From Lachnoclostridium sp. An118 (GTDB taxonomy: Bacteria; Bacillota; Clostridia; Lachnospirales; Lachnospiraceae), in NCBI RefSeq assembly GCF_002160985.1, contig NZ_NFLQ01000005.1:124001-188000 (forward strand): a stretch of 64,000 nt of DNA. The letters are read 5' to 3'. Positions within the stretch are counted from its first letter, which is position 1, and the number at the start of each line of letters is the position of its first letter. The position numbers were made by a program, and so were the translations under genes. Under the pieces are notes generated by a model. That model was not told where the DNA came from, searched no databases, and saw nothing but the letters and a program-made list of their open reading frames with translations. Positions 1 through 7,225 of this stretch are shown one piece after another.

Positions 1-196
1 CGTCAGGCAGCATCACATCCAGGATAGCCAGCTCCGGCTGAAGATCCGCAGCCGCCTCCAGGGCTTCCCTCACGGTCCCGGCCCTTTGGATGTGGCGGTA
101 TCCCTCCTCCATTAAAATAGAACAAACCATGTCCAGCAGTTCCTCCTCGTCGTCCACAAGGAGGATGCGCTTTCCTTTCAGATATTCTGTGTCCAT
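1..196 (-). CDS. response regulator, receiver domain (3' part outside window)
   Basis: Only the first ~65 codons are present; the gene runs off the left edge. The start is ATG at 196, behind a GAGGAAAGG-type ribosome binding site. The protein opens with the receiver-domain acidic pocket (LLVDDEEE) and has the phospho-acceptor Asp in LAILDVMLPD at about residue 60. The output domain is not visible, so OmpR versus another class cannot be read directly. It is divergent from a lantibiotic-protection-type ABC operon, an arrangement often controlled by an adjacent two-component system, so it probably regulates 430-3013 (inference). Confidence 0.85.
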   Translation of the reverse strand, partial: MDTEYLKGKRILLVDDEEELLDMVCSILMEEGYRHIQRAGTVREALEAAADLQPELAILDVMLPD

Positions 197-230
197 AGCC
201 TTTTGTTTCCTTTCCTCAGATTGCGGCAGA

Positions 231-275
231 TGCGCAGCGGATTTCTGCGGTTCCGCAGAAACCGCTCTATGCGCA
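231..275 (-). promoter_or_regulatory. long imperfect hairpin in response-regulator leader
   Basis: The core at 242-261 is a perfect 9-bp inverted repeat (TTTCTGCGG-TT-CCGCAGAAA). It is extended by GCGG/CCGC after a one-base bulge and by outer TGCGCA/TGCGCA arms. It lies between the divergent promoter region and the regulator start codon, so it would fold in the 5' leader of the regulator mRNA. Function unknown; attenuation or mRNA stability are possible. Confidence 0.5.
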
Positions 276-306
276 GGTATAATAACCACGCTGTGGTTAT
301 TATACC
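276..306. promoter_or_regulatory. 31-bp palindrome containing back-to-back TATAAT boxes
   Basis: A perfect 14-bp inverted repeat with a 3-bp centre (GGTATAATAACCAC-GCT-GTGGTTATTATACC). Each arm contains TATAAT, at 278-283 on the plus strand and 299-304 on the minus strand. It sits in the divergent region between the response regulator and the ABC operon. It is probably an operator overlapping a -10 element. No good -35 is visible on either side, as expected for an activator-dependent or repressed promoter. Confidence 0.5.
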
Positions 307-341
307 ATATTTCCCCGCTCTCACTCCATCTCTCCTCTCTT

Positions 342-396
342 TGTAAGGTAAATGTAAGGCAGGGGAAATGTGCCTGTAAGGATGGCCCGGTACAAT
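342..396 (+). promoter_or_regulatory. three phased TGTAAGG repeats and -10 box of the ABC operon
   Basis: TGTAAGG occurs at 342, 353 and 375, so the copies are 11 and 22 bp apart, on one helix face. A TACAAT -10-like box follows at 391-396, then AAAGGAGG at 411-418 and the ATPase start at 430. Direct repeats in 11-bp phase just upstream of a -10 are typical of OmpR-family activator sites. The divergent response regulator is the obvious candidate binder (inference). Confidence 0.55.
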
Positions 397-429
397 AGAG
401 CCAGAAAGACAAAGGAGGCACACAAAGCT

Positions 430-1185
430 ATGAAACCGATCATCGAGACACACGAACTGACAAAGACATACGGAAATTTCACAGCCGTCTACCGGCTGAA
501 CCTTCATATAAGGAAGGGGACTGTATACGGATTTCTGGGCCCCAACGGGGCCGGGAAGTCCACCACCATGAAAATGTTCCTGGGGCTTGTGCGCCCCACT
601 GTCGGCACATTCACCATCGATGGGATGGCCTACCCCAGGGACCGGATGGAGATCCTGCGAAGGACCGGCTCCCTCATCGAGGAACCCTCCTTCTACGGCA
701 ATCTGACGGGCCGGGAAAACCTCGACCTGATCCGCCGCATCCTGGGACTTAAGCCCTCCGCTGTGGACGACGCCCTGGAGCTGACAGGTCTGACCCGGTT
801 CGGGGACCGCCCGGCAAAGAAATACTCCCTGGGCATGAAGCAGCGGCTGGGCCTTGCGGGAGCCCTCATCGGCCGGCCGCCCCTCCTCATCCTCGACGAG
901 CCCACCAACGGGCTGGACCCGGTGGGCATCCACGAGATACGCACGCTCATCCGGTCCCTGCCCGAGAAGATCGGCTGCACGGTCCTCGTCTCCTCCCACC
1001 TCCTGCCGGAGATCGAGCTCATGGCGGACGACGTGGGGATTTTAAACCGGGGCCATCTCCTCTTTGAAGGCAGCATGGAAGAACTGCGGGAGACGGCGGC
1101 CATGAAGGGGCTTCCCTCCGATAACCTGGAGGAGACCTTCCTGGCTCTGGTGGACGAAGACAACAGGAAACGGAGGCCTATGTGA
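430..1185 (+). CDS. ABC transporter ATP-binding protein, lantibiotic-protection (LanF/BcrA) type
   Basis: A 251-residue ATPase that would energise the two following membrane proteins. The Walker A motif is GPNGAGKST near residue 40, the ABC signature YSLGMKQR is followed by Walker B LLILDEPTNGLDP, and the H-loop is SSHLLPEIE. ATG 430 is chosen because AAAGGAGG lies 11 bp upstream; an upstream in-frame extension to 370 has no such site. The gene is translationally coupled to the permease at 1185. The set of one ATPase and two ~250-residue permeases matches LanFEG/MutFEG immunity exporters that expel lantibiotics or bacitracin-like peptides. The substrate is not readable. Confidence 0.9.
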   Translation: MKPIIETHELTKTYGNFTAVYRLNLHIRKGTVYGFLGPNGAGKSTTMKMFLGLVRPTVGTFTIDGMAYPRDRMEILRRTGSLIEEPSFYGNLTGRENLDLIRRILGLKPSAVDDALELTGLTRFGDRPAKKYSLGMKQRLGLAGALIGRPPLLILDEPTNGLDPVGIHEIRTLIRSLPEKIGCTVLVSSHLLPEIELMADDVGILNRGHLLFEGSMEELRETAAMKGLPSDNLEETFLALVDEDNRKRRPM

Positions 1186-1904
1186 TGACGATCGGTATAG
1201 AACTGAAAAAACTGAAATCCACAGGATTTTTTACATCCTTTTTTGTGGGAGGCCTGGTGGCGGCCCTCGTGCCCATAGCCAACACAGGATTCCGGACAGA
1301 GCTTTTCACCTCCCTGGAGGGCTCGCCCCTGTCCATCCTCCTTAATGCCAACCTGCAGATGGTGACCATGCTGAACCAGATACTCATCATCTGCGGAGCC
1401 TGCCTGATGTACCATACAGAATACGCGGACCACGCCATCCGCAGGATGCTGACCCTGCCCCTCAAAGGAGAGTCCCTGTTTTTCGGGAAGTCTCTCCTCC
1501 TGGCCCTGGGATTTTTCTTTCTCCTGGTCCTGGAGAGCGCTTCCTACGCCTTCTGCACCATGCATTGGTTTAGGATGACAGACGGTTTTCTCCCGGAGCT
1601 TTTAAAAAACATGGGATTTGCCACTCTCCTCACACTTCCCACCCTGCTCTTTATGCTGCTGGTGGCGTCCGCCTGCCAGAGTATGTGGGTGAGCCTTGGC
1701 ATCGGCGTCATCTTCATGTCCATGGGAACCGTCCTGCCGGAGGGCCCCTTCCCTCTCACGCTTGTTCCCTTTGTCACGCCCTTTAAGACACTGGCCGATG
1801 CGGGGAGCGGCTGGGCCGCCTACGCCGCCGCATCGGGTGCGGAGCTTCTGCTCCTCGCCCTTGCCGCCTGCATGTTTATCCGAATAAGGAGGTACTCACT
1901 ATGA
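1185..1904 (+). CDS. ABC transporter permease, LanE/MutE-like
   Basis: A 239-residue integral membrane protein with about six hydrophobic segments, typical of ABC-2 permeases in peptide-protection transporters. The start is taken as ATG 1185, overlapping the ATPase stop (TGATG), with GGAGG at 1172-1176; a GTG three bases earlier is possible. It has an early cytoplasmic IGIELKKLKSTG segment before the first helix, as seen in this permease class. It ends overlapping the next permease by 4 bp. Half of a heterodimeric channel (inference from operon). Confidence 0.82.
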   Translation: MTIGIELKKLKSTGFFTSFFVGGLVAALVPIANTGFRTELFTSLEGSPLSILLNANLQMVTMLNQILIICGACLMYHTEYADHAIRRMLTLPLKGESLFFGKSLLLALGFFFLLVLESASYAFCTMHWFRMTDGFLPELLKNMGFATLLTLPTLLFMLLVASACQSMWVSLGIGVIFMSMGTVLPEGPFPLTLVPFVTPFKTLADAGSGWAAYAAASGAELLLLALAACMFIRIRRYSL

Positions 1905-2668
1905 ATCTATTTGCACTCACTGCTGCCGAGCTCAAAAAAATACGGCGCTCTTTTATCCTGCCCCTTCTCTTTGTCCCCCTGGTGATCCTTTGGGTCCCCA
2001 ATATCATCAATGCGGACAAGAGCCTCACCCCTGTGATGGCGGGCATCACGCCGGAGAACAACTTTTTCATCCAGAGCTTTATGGGCTTTGCCTGGTTCAT
2101 CTTTCCCGCCAGCATCATCGTGTGCACCGTTCTTTTGCAGCAGCTGGAGCAGAAAAACAAGGGGCTCCTGAAAATGCTGGCGCTTCCCATAAATCCCAGG
2201 CTCCTGTGCCTTGCCAAATTCCTTGTCCTTGTGCTCCTGGCCTTTATCCAGGCAGCGGCCATGACAGGGCTCTACTTCCTCTGCGCCCGCATCGCCTCCT
2301 CCTACGTGGGCGCCGGCCTGATGGCCCAGACCGGCATGGTGCTGCGGATATCGGGTACCCTCTTCCTCTCCTCCCTGCCCATGATGGCTCTGTACTGGCT
2401 GATGTCCGTCTGCCTGACCACACCAGTGTTCTCCATCGGACTGGGGCTGGCCACCATGGTCCCCTCCGTTCTCCTGATGAACACGAAGCTATGGTTCCTT
2501 TACCCGCCCTGCTATCCCTTCTATGTGGTCACGTCAAACTACATGAAGCTGTCCACAGATCCGGACAGCGCCATCGACCTGGTCCCCTGGGTCCCTGCGG
2601 CGGCAGGCATTTCTATCCTGTGCCTGCTCATCGCCTGTCTGGCCTTCGGACACAGGGAGAGAAAATAA
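1901..2668 (+). CDS. ABC transporter permease, LanG/MutG-like
   Basis: A 255-residue membrane protein. It starts at ATG 1901 in an ATGA overlap with the previous gene, behind AAGGAGG. The N-terminus ALTAAELKKIRRSFILP resembles its neighbour's, followed by about six membrane segments and a basic tail ending in GHRERK. It is the second half of the predicted LanFEG-type exporter. Sequence similarity to the first permease is low, as is usual for the E/G pair. Confidence 0.82.
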   Translation: MNLFALTAAELKKIRRSFILPLLFVPLVILWVPNIINADKSLTPVMAGITPENNFFIQSFMGFAWFIFPASIIVCTVLLQQLEQKNKGLLKMLALPINPRLLCLAKFLVLVLLAFIQAAAMTGLYFLCARIASSYVGAGLMAQTGMVLRISGTLFLSSLPMMALYWLMSVCLTTPVFSIGLGLATMVPSVLLMNTKLWFLYPPCYPFYVVTSNYMKLSTDPDSAIDLVPWVPAAAGISILCLLIACLAFGHRERK

Positions 2669-2707
2669 GAAAAATGAAAACAAGAACGCAAAAGGAGTGA
2701 TATTTTT

Positions 2708-3013
2708 ATGCGCACACCCAAGACAGACCCGACAAAGGCGGCCATCCTGACTGCCCTCTGCACCATCATGGTCTTTATCCCATGGACCATCTTCCCCCTC
2801 CGCACCCAGCCCTGGGCGCTGGAGATCCCGGCCGCCGGCATGATCATAGCATGCTATGCGATTTTCATGATATTTTCCGGTATTTTCACTCTCATATGTT
2901 ACTCAAAATACCGGGCACAGAACACGCTGATGAAGATCTGCGTGGTCATCAATCTCATCTACGCCATTTTCGGCGTGGCGGCCCTGGGGATGATGGCTGT
3001 GACGGCGGCGTGA
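2708..3013 (+). CDS. small membrane protein of the ABC operon
   Basis: A 101-residue protein with about three hydrophobic helices (from about 14-30, 45-65 and 75-98). It starts at ATG 2708 behind AAAGGAG, 39 bp after the second permease, and is the last gene before a stem-loop. It has no recognised family. Its position suggests an accessory subunit or immunity-like helper of the transporter, but nothing in the sequence proves that. Confidence 0.7.
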   Translation: MRTPKTDPTKAAILTALCTIMVFIPWTIFPLRTQPWALEIPAAGMIIACYAIFMIFSGIFTLICYSKYRAQNTLMKICVVINLIYAIFGVAALGMMAVTAA

Positions 3014-3076
3014 CAGCGTCATGACAAAGGCTGCCGGGGCTGTCCGGCAGGCAGGCCCTTTTCATCTTTTATATGA

Positions 3077-3110
3077 GAAGCGCAGGCAGTCCGGCGGCTG
3101 CCTGCGCTTC
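3077..3110. terminator. perfect 13-bp stem-loop after the ABC operon
   Basis: GAAGCGCAGGCAG is separated by 8 bases from its exact complement. No clear T-run follows on either strand, so it may be a weak terminator or an mRNA 3'-end stabiliser between the plus-strand operon and the convergent DUF3795 gene. Confidence 0.5.
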
Positions 3111-3214
3111 TTAAATACAGTTCCCTGTCATTACTTTATATCGCCACTTTACTTCGACTATTTTACTTCGCTGAGCCTCTCCTTTAATTCAATTGTTTTG
3201 CCTCTGTCGGCGTC

Positions 3215-3766
3215 TCATGATTGGCAGCCTTTCTTTCGAAGCCGCAGCTCAATCTTTTGCTCAGCCACTATCCTTTCCAGTACATCTGCGGCGTGCCGGC
3301 TTTTCTCCTTATCCGACAGTTCATCCAGGTCTGCCTCTTCTTTAATCTGCAACAGGGCTTCCCGCAGCTCCGGCAGCTCCAGCAGATTGACAGCCAGGCA
3401 GAAAAAGGTCTTCCTTCGCCCATCATTATAGTGGGCAAGAAGGTCTTCCAGTATCCTGGCCTTTTCCTCCTGTTCCAGATTATAAGCCTCTATCCCTATA
3501 TTTCTGGCTCTCTCCAAATCCAGCTTCTGCCTCCTGTGGGTGATAAAGGAGTCGTACTCATCAATATGCAGATACCTATCGCAGGGATATTTCTCACACT
3601 CATAGCAGTATTCAATCTTGCCCTGCTCCAGGCTGCACCTGGCTATCCCGCAGGATTGATTTCCGTTGCCGCAGCCGCCACAGTATTTCCCGATGAACAT
3701 GGGACACAGCCCGCAGTTCAGACCGCAGAGTGACAAAAGCTGATTTTTACGTACAAATCCTTTCAT
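3215..3766 (-). CDS. DUF3795 cysteine-rich protein
   Basis: A 183-residue protein of the DUF3795 type. The N-terminus has closely spaced cysteines (CGLNCGLCPM, then CGGCG, CGIARC, and CYECEKYPC), which look like metal or Fe-S ligands. The C-terminal half is helical and charged. The function of the family is unknown. The start ATG 3766 is preceded by a 12-G tract instead of a normal Shine-Dalgarno. Two further DUF3795 relatives lie at 13931-14305 and 14302-14586. Confidence 0.8.
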   Translation of the reverse strand: MKGFVRKNQLLSLCGLNCGLCPMFIGKYCGGCGNGNQSCGIARCSLEQGKIEYCYECEKYPCDRYLHIDEYDSFITHRRQKLDLERARNIGIEAYNLEQEEKARILEDLLAHYNDGRRKTFFCLAVNLLELPELREALLQIKEEADLDELSDKEKSRHAADVLERIVAEQKIELRLRKKGCQS

Positions 3767-3769
3767 AAT

Positions 3770-3781
3770 CCCCCCCCCCCC
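3770..3781 (-). repeat. 12-base poly-G tract three bases upstream of a start codon
   Basis: Read on the minus strand the order is G12-ATT-ATG, placing the homopolymer where the ribosome binding site should be. Tracts of this length are prone to slippage. No other homopolymer of this length was noticed in the window. Confidence 0.85.
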
Positions 3782-3786
3782 AGAAT

Positions 3787-3978
3787 TTACGGCCTTTTTT
3801 CTATGATGTAGGACTGCAGACTTTTTTGGCAGCCATTCTTCTCATAAAATCCTTCCACCCCTGGCTGAGCTCCAAAAAACAGCATGCTGGGAGTGTTCTC
3901 CCGGGCCAACTCAAGAAGCCTGCTGCCTATCCCCTTTTTCTGATACTTAGGAAGTAAAAGCCGTAAGCTTCCTGTCGT
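3787..3978 (-). pseudogene. GNAT acetyltransferase, C-terminal remnant
   Basis: A 63-codon open stretch with no usable start codon. It encodes the acetyl-CoA-binding motif A (PKYQKKGIGSRLLE) and the C-terminal FYEKNGCQKSLQSYI segment. An in-frame TAG lies just upstream at 3979-3981. The N-terminal half of the GNAT fold is missing. A fragment with a near-identical tail is at 5037-5090. Confidence 0.7.
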
Positions 3979-4015
3979 CTACTATGTATTCCATCTGTCT
4001 CCTCCGCTAAAATTT

Positions 4016-4474
4016 TTATCTCATACAGGCGTTTACGAATTTCATCGGCACATCCATGCGCTCTGCCGTCTGCTCCGGTGTCATTCCGCTATCCAGGAAG
4101 CGCCGGCATACTGCTTTCAGGTTCTCCCCAACCTCTATGATATGCCTGTCCGGGTCATAGAAGCGGACAACACGCTGGCCCCAGGGGTGTTCTGTGACCG
4201 GGTGGACATACTCCACATCACATTCCTTCAGCTTATCGACAAATTTCTCAAAATCATCCTCTTCAAAATAAAGTTCAAAGTTGTTGCCGCCAAACGAGAT
4301 TTCCGTTGTGCCGATAAAATCCTTATATGTATCAGCTGTCTGCAGGGCCAGGCCGCCGGTCAGAGTCTTATTGGCTCCAAAGTCCATAATGACATGAAGG
4401 CCGAAAACTTTTTTATAGAACTCAACCGACCTGTCGATATCTGTTACCACCAGCATAGGATTTTTCAATTTCAT
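4016..4474 (-). CDS. VOC family (glyoxalase/bleomycin-resistance fold) protein
   Basis: A 152-residue VOC-superfamily protein. The repeats read MLVVTDIDRSVEFYKKVFG at the N-terminus and FYDPDRHIIEVGE near residue 115, as in metal-binding glyoxalase-like enzymes. A ~30-residue C-terminal helical extension (MTPEQTAERMDVPMKFV) is extra to the core. The second ATG (4474) fits the GAGGAG site better than the first at 4480. Substrate unknown. Confidence 0.8.
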   Translation of the reverse strand: MKLKNPMLVVTDIDRSVEFYKKVFGLHVIMDFGANKTLTGGLALQTADTYKDFIGTTEISFGGNNFELYFEEDDFEKFVDKLKECDVEYVHPVTEHPWGQRVVRFYDPDRHIIEVGENLKAVCRRFLDSGMTPEQTAERMDVPMKFVNACMR

Positions 4475-4594
4475 TTTCATCTCTCCTCATCATGCCATTT
4501 TCGTTTTTCCATTAAACAGACCCATTCTCTGGATCTCAACATTACGGTCCGACGTGGTACTGACGCCGCGATTAGAGGAGCGATCTACTCCAGG

Positions 4595-4972
4595 CTACAA
4601 AATACCATTTAAAAGTGTCCCTGCAAAAATGGAGGCCGCCCCAACGATCACGAACATCGTTCCGACTACGCACTGGATAAGCTGTCCGCTCTTTTTGATG
4701 TACGAAGCTTCCGGCTTTTTCAAATTGTAAATAACACTGCATTCATTTCCCTCAACAAAAATCCCGTTTGAAGTCCAGCCTGTGTTTTGCGTATAGCTTC
4801 TTCCGCATACATGATACTCAAACACAGCTCTTGTACTCTGTCCGTCCGTTTCAATCTTGATGACTCTGCCTGTTGTCTGGCCCTTGTATTTTATAAACCT
4901 AATGTATCTGGGAACAGAGACTATAAGCCCCACCACCAGAAACAACCCTCCCATGATCCAGAACACTGCCAT
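4595..4972 (-). CDS. DUF3592-like small membrane protein
   Basis: A 125-residue protein with one N-terminal membrane helix (about 4-22), a soluble beta-rich middle (GRVIKIETDGQSTRAVFEYHV, then a Cys) and one C-terminal helix (about 98-122). This helix-domain-helix layout matches DUF3592. ATG 4972 has GGAGGG upstream. It is AT-richer than the core genes and belongs to the accessory island. Function unknown. Confidence 0.65.
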   Translation of the reverse strand: MAVFWIMGGLFLVVGLIVSVPRYIRFIKYKGQTTGRVIKIETDGQSTRAVFEYHVCGRSYTQNTGWTSNGIFVEGNECSVIYNLKKPEASYIKKSGQLIQCVVGTMFVIVGAASIFAGTLLNGIL

Positions 4973-5036
4973 ATCTGTCTCCCTCCATTTCTACCTTAGT
5001 CTGAAAATCTTCTCTTTGTCTCCTATACTCCAGAAA

Positions 5037-5090
5037 TCAAGGACCCTTTTCCATGATATAGGACTGCAGGCTTTTGGGGACAGCCATGCG
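5037..5090 (-). pseudogene. GNAT acetyltransferase tail remnant
   Basis: The last ~18 codons of a GNAT-like gene (KSLQSYIMEKGP then stop). At the DNA level it is clearly related to the tail of the remnant at 3787-3978. A small insertion shifts the frame upstream of KSLQ. No gene is recoverable here. Confidence 0.5.
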
Positions 5091-5225
5091 GGCCTTACAT
5101 TTCCAAATCTATCGTAGGGAAGTTTCTCGCATTTTCCACAACACTTCAACTTCTGCTTATTTTCGCAGCAATCATATATACCGCAGCAACTAATAATTTC
5201 ATCTATTTATGTTGCTCTATACAAA

Positions 5226-5954
5226 TTAGGATTTGTTTATTTCATCTTCTTCGATATTTTTTTTGGTCTGCTCTATTGCCGCTGTTACTATACCTCGAAT
5301 TTTTTCTTCTGTTATGCTTTCATCTCCAAAACGAAATGTCATTACCGCTGTATGTCCTTGCATGTGATATAGACAAGTTAATTGCCCCCAACAGGGGATA
5401 CTATAGTAGTTAATTTCCCCAGTCGAGAAACTTCCAGCTTCTTTGGGATACATAATTTGCGGAGTATCAACACTATTTAGAATCTTTTTTACCATTTCAG
5501 AAATTCTATCTATCGAATCAGAGCTATCAGTGTTTTCATCGCCCTCAATGCCTATGGTTTCCTCCGAATAATCAACATTGAATCCATATTCTTTGGCAAT
5601 ATCACTTACTTTATTTAGGTAATCCTGACTCTCCAACAGAACTTTTAAATAGTCGTTTCTACATCCAAAATGATATGTATTATCATAGATCAGACCGTGT
5701 ACCGTGAACTCTATTCCGTTTTTATCTTCAAATTTTCCTGAATCATTTTCTTTATTAAACGATTCCACAACCACAAAATCATGTTCTGGATATTCTTCCT
5801 CGAGACACATTATAATGCGTTCATCTGTGTTCTTCCCACTTAAAGGATTATTCTCACCGTACGTATCCTTCGTTAATTCAACTAATTCAGAACAACCGGA
5901 TAAGGATACACACACTAATAATAAGGTGAGCAAAAACATTCCTAATTTTTTCAA
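5226..5954 (-). CDS. predicted lipoprotein
   Basis: A ~242-residue exported protein. TTG 5954 is the likely start because AGGGGGA lies just upstream; an in-frame ATG at 5978 has no such site. The signal peptide (basic KK, then a leucine-rich core) ends in a lipobox LSGCSEL, so it should be a membrane-anchored lipoprotein. The mature part is acidic with no recognised domain. It is AT-rich and unlike its GC-rich surroundings. Its start is flanked by one of the recurring junction repeats (5968-5981). Confidence 0.65.
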   Translation of the reverse strand: MKKLGMFLLTLLLVCVSLSGCSELVELTKDTYGENNPLSGKNTDERIIMCLEEEYPEHDFVVVESFNKENDSGKFEDKNGIEFTVHGLIYDNTYHFGCRNDYLKVLLESQDYLNKVSDIAKEYGFNVDYSEETIGIEGDENTDSSDSIDRISEMVKKILNSVDTPQIMYPKEAGSFSTGEINYYSIPCWGQLTCLYHMQGHTAVMTFRFGDESITEEKIRGIVTAAIEQTKKNIEEDEINKS

Positions 5955-5967
5955 ATTATGTCCCCCT

Positions 5968-5981
5968 ACAAATTCCAATTT
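5968..5981 (-). repeat. junction repeat copy 1 (ACAAATTCCAATTT on plus strand)
   Basis: A short dyad-like sequence just upstream of the lipoprotein start. On the minus strand it reads AAATTGGAATTTGTAGGGGG. Related sequences occur at 5221-5236, 6671-6686, 24870-24884, 25169-25184, 25853-25868 and 26437-26452, always at the start or end of an AT-rich accessory gene. Confidence 0.45.
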
Positions 5982-6146
5982 CTATCCTTTTTTCTTATTT
6001 CATTCTCCAAACTCAACCTGCTTATTTAAAAGCCATACTATTTCAACGGCTATAAATCCACTCTAAATCCACTATCCACAAAACGCTTGCAAACCGTTTT
6101 TAGTGTAAGGTATAGAACAGTCAAATCAGAATTCTGCAGCTTAGGC

Positions 6147-6653
6147 TCATACTTTTAAATCATATTCTCCTGGACTTTGAACACTTATAGTTGCAAATCT
6201 TAATTGCTCTTTTTTATCATAAGCATTTTTTAATATCATATATCCGTTGACTATGCTAACAGCATATCTCTTCATGATACTCTTTAAATTGTTGTATACT
6301 CTTTTGCTGCTTTCATCATACCAAATTGTAGATACAGTTGTAGGCAAAATAGTATTTTCATCATATGATCCACCCAGATCGATAACAATACTTGTTTCAT
6401 TTAATTTTTGATTTATATGTTTATATTTATCAAGTCTCACTGTTTCATCATCTTCTATAACAAGATATTGATTTCCTATATGACGCCCACTAAGAGAAAT
6501 GCCAAAGTTGTCGATTTTAGTAATATCTGTTATCTTATCGCTATCGCTTTTGCCACACCGATAATATTTTATCATATTGTTCTTTTGGAATTCTCTGAAT
6601 ATGTTTTCTAAATCTTTTTTCGTTCCAAACACTCTAAAGCTTCTTGAACTCAT
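6147..6653 (-). CDS. uncharacterised 168-residue protein, paralogue A
   Basis: A soluble, AT-rich protein with no signal peptide, membrane segment or known motif that I recognise. It opens with SSRSFRVFGTKKDLENIF and contains a conserved YRCGKSDS segment. A close paralogue is at 25914-26423 on the same strand; nearly every position aligns, with scattered substitutions. Both copies sit beside predicted secreted or anchored small proteins in AT-rich patches. A role as an immunity-type protein is possible but unsupported by motif. Confidence 0.6.
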   Translation of the reverse strand: MSSRSFRVFGTKKDLENIFREFQKNNMIKYYRCGKSDSDKITDITKIDNFGISLSGRHIGNQYLVIEDDETVRLDKYKHINQKLNETSIVIDLGGSYDENTILPTTVSTIWYDESSKRVYNNLKSIMKRYAVSIVNGYMILKNAYDKKEQLRFATISVQSPGEYDLKV

Positions 6654-6670
6654 TTTATTTTATCACCCGT

Positions 6671-6686
6671 ACAAATCCTGATTTGC
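6671..6686 (-). repeat. junction repeat copy 2 (ACAAATCCTGATTTGC)
   Basis: A dyad-like sequence 18 bp upstream of paralogue A's start codon. The stretch between repeat and ATG (GTACGGGTGATAAAA on the minus strand) closely matches the corresponding stretch before paralogue B (GTAAGGGTGATTAAA). Confidence 0.45.
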
Positions 6687-6811
6687 ATTTGACATGAGAA
6701 CAAAACCAACAAACCTGTTCTTACTGCTTTGTGCGGCATCGGTCTGCTCCTTTTTCTTTTTCATTTTATCAAATAATCCCCTATTTTTAGACCTCACACC
6801 GTATTTTTCAG

Positions 6812-7159
6812 CTATTTACTGTCGCCAACATAAAGAATGGCATAGACTTGATTTATCCTTGCCGGGTCTGTTTCTTCTACACTACCGTCATAATATACCG
6901 CTACTTCATCGCCAATTTCACCGCCAAAAGCGCCGTCTTTTCTCTCGACATTTCGCGAAACTTCTATATTTTTATAACTTTTATACAGCTCATCATCCTC
7001 ATTTACGCTGATCACAATATAGGTTTCGCTTATTTGAGAAACAACACCTTTTACGCATGGCTCATTATCGACAATATAATTGATGTCCCTTGCACAGCCG
7101 GATAATGCAGATATACAAATAATAAGTGAAACTATTGTAAATATATTGATTTTTTTCAT
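6812..7159 (-). CDS. small predicted lipoprotein
   Basis: About 115 residues from ATG 7159 (AGGAG upstream); a longer in-frame start at 7204 would add residues before the signal peptide. The signal peptide MKKINIFTIVSLIICIS leads to a lipobox LSGCARD. The mature part is a small beta-rich domain (GVVSQISETYIVISV, GDEVAVYYDG), resembling OB-fold-like exported proteins. Function unknown; AT-rich. Confidence 0.65.
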   Translation of the reverse strand: MKKINIFTIVSLIICISALSGCARDINYIVDNEPCVKGVVSQISETYIVISVNEDDELYKSYKNIEVSRNVERKDGAFGGEIGDEVAVYYDGSVEETDPARINQVYAILYVGDSK

Positions 7160-7225
7160 TATGAAATCACCGCTCCTGCATCGCAATATCAGGTATTCCC
7201 GCATTCTCGTTTTTATGATATTATC

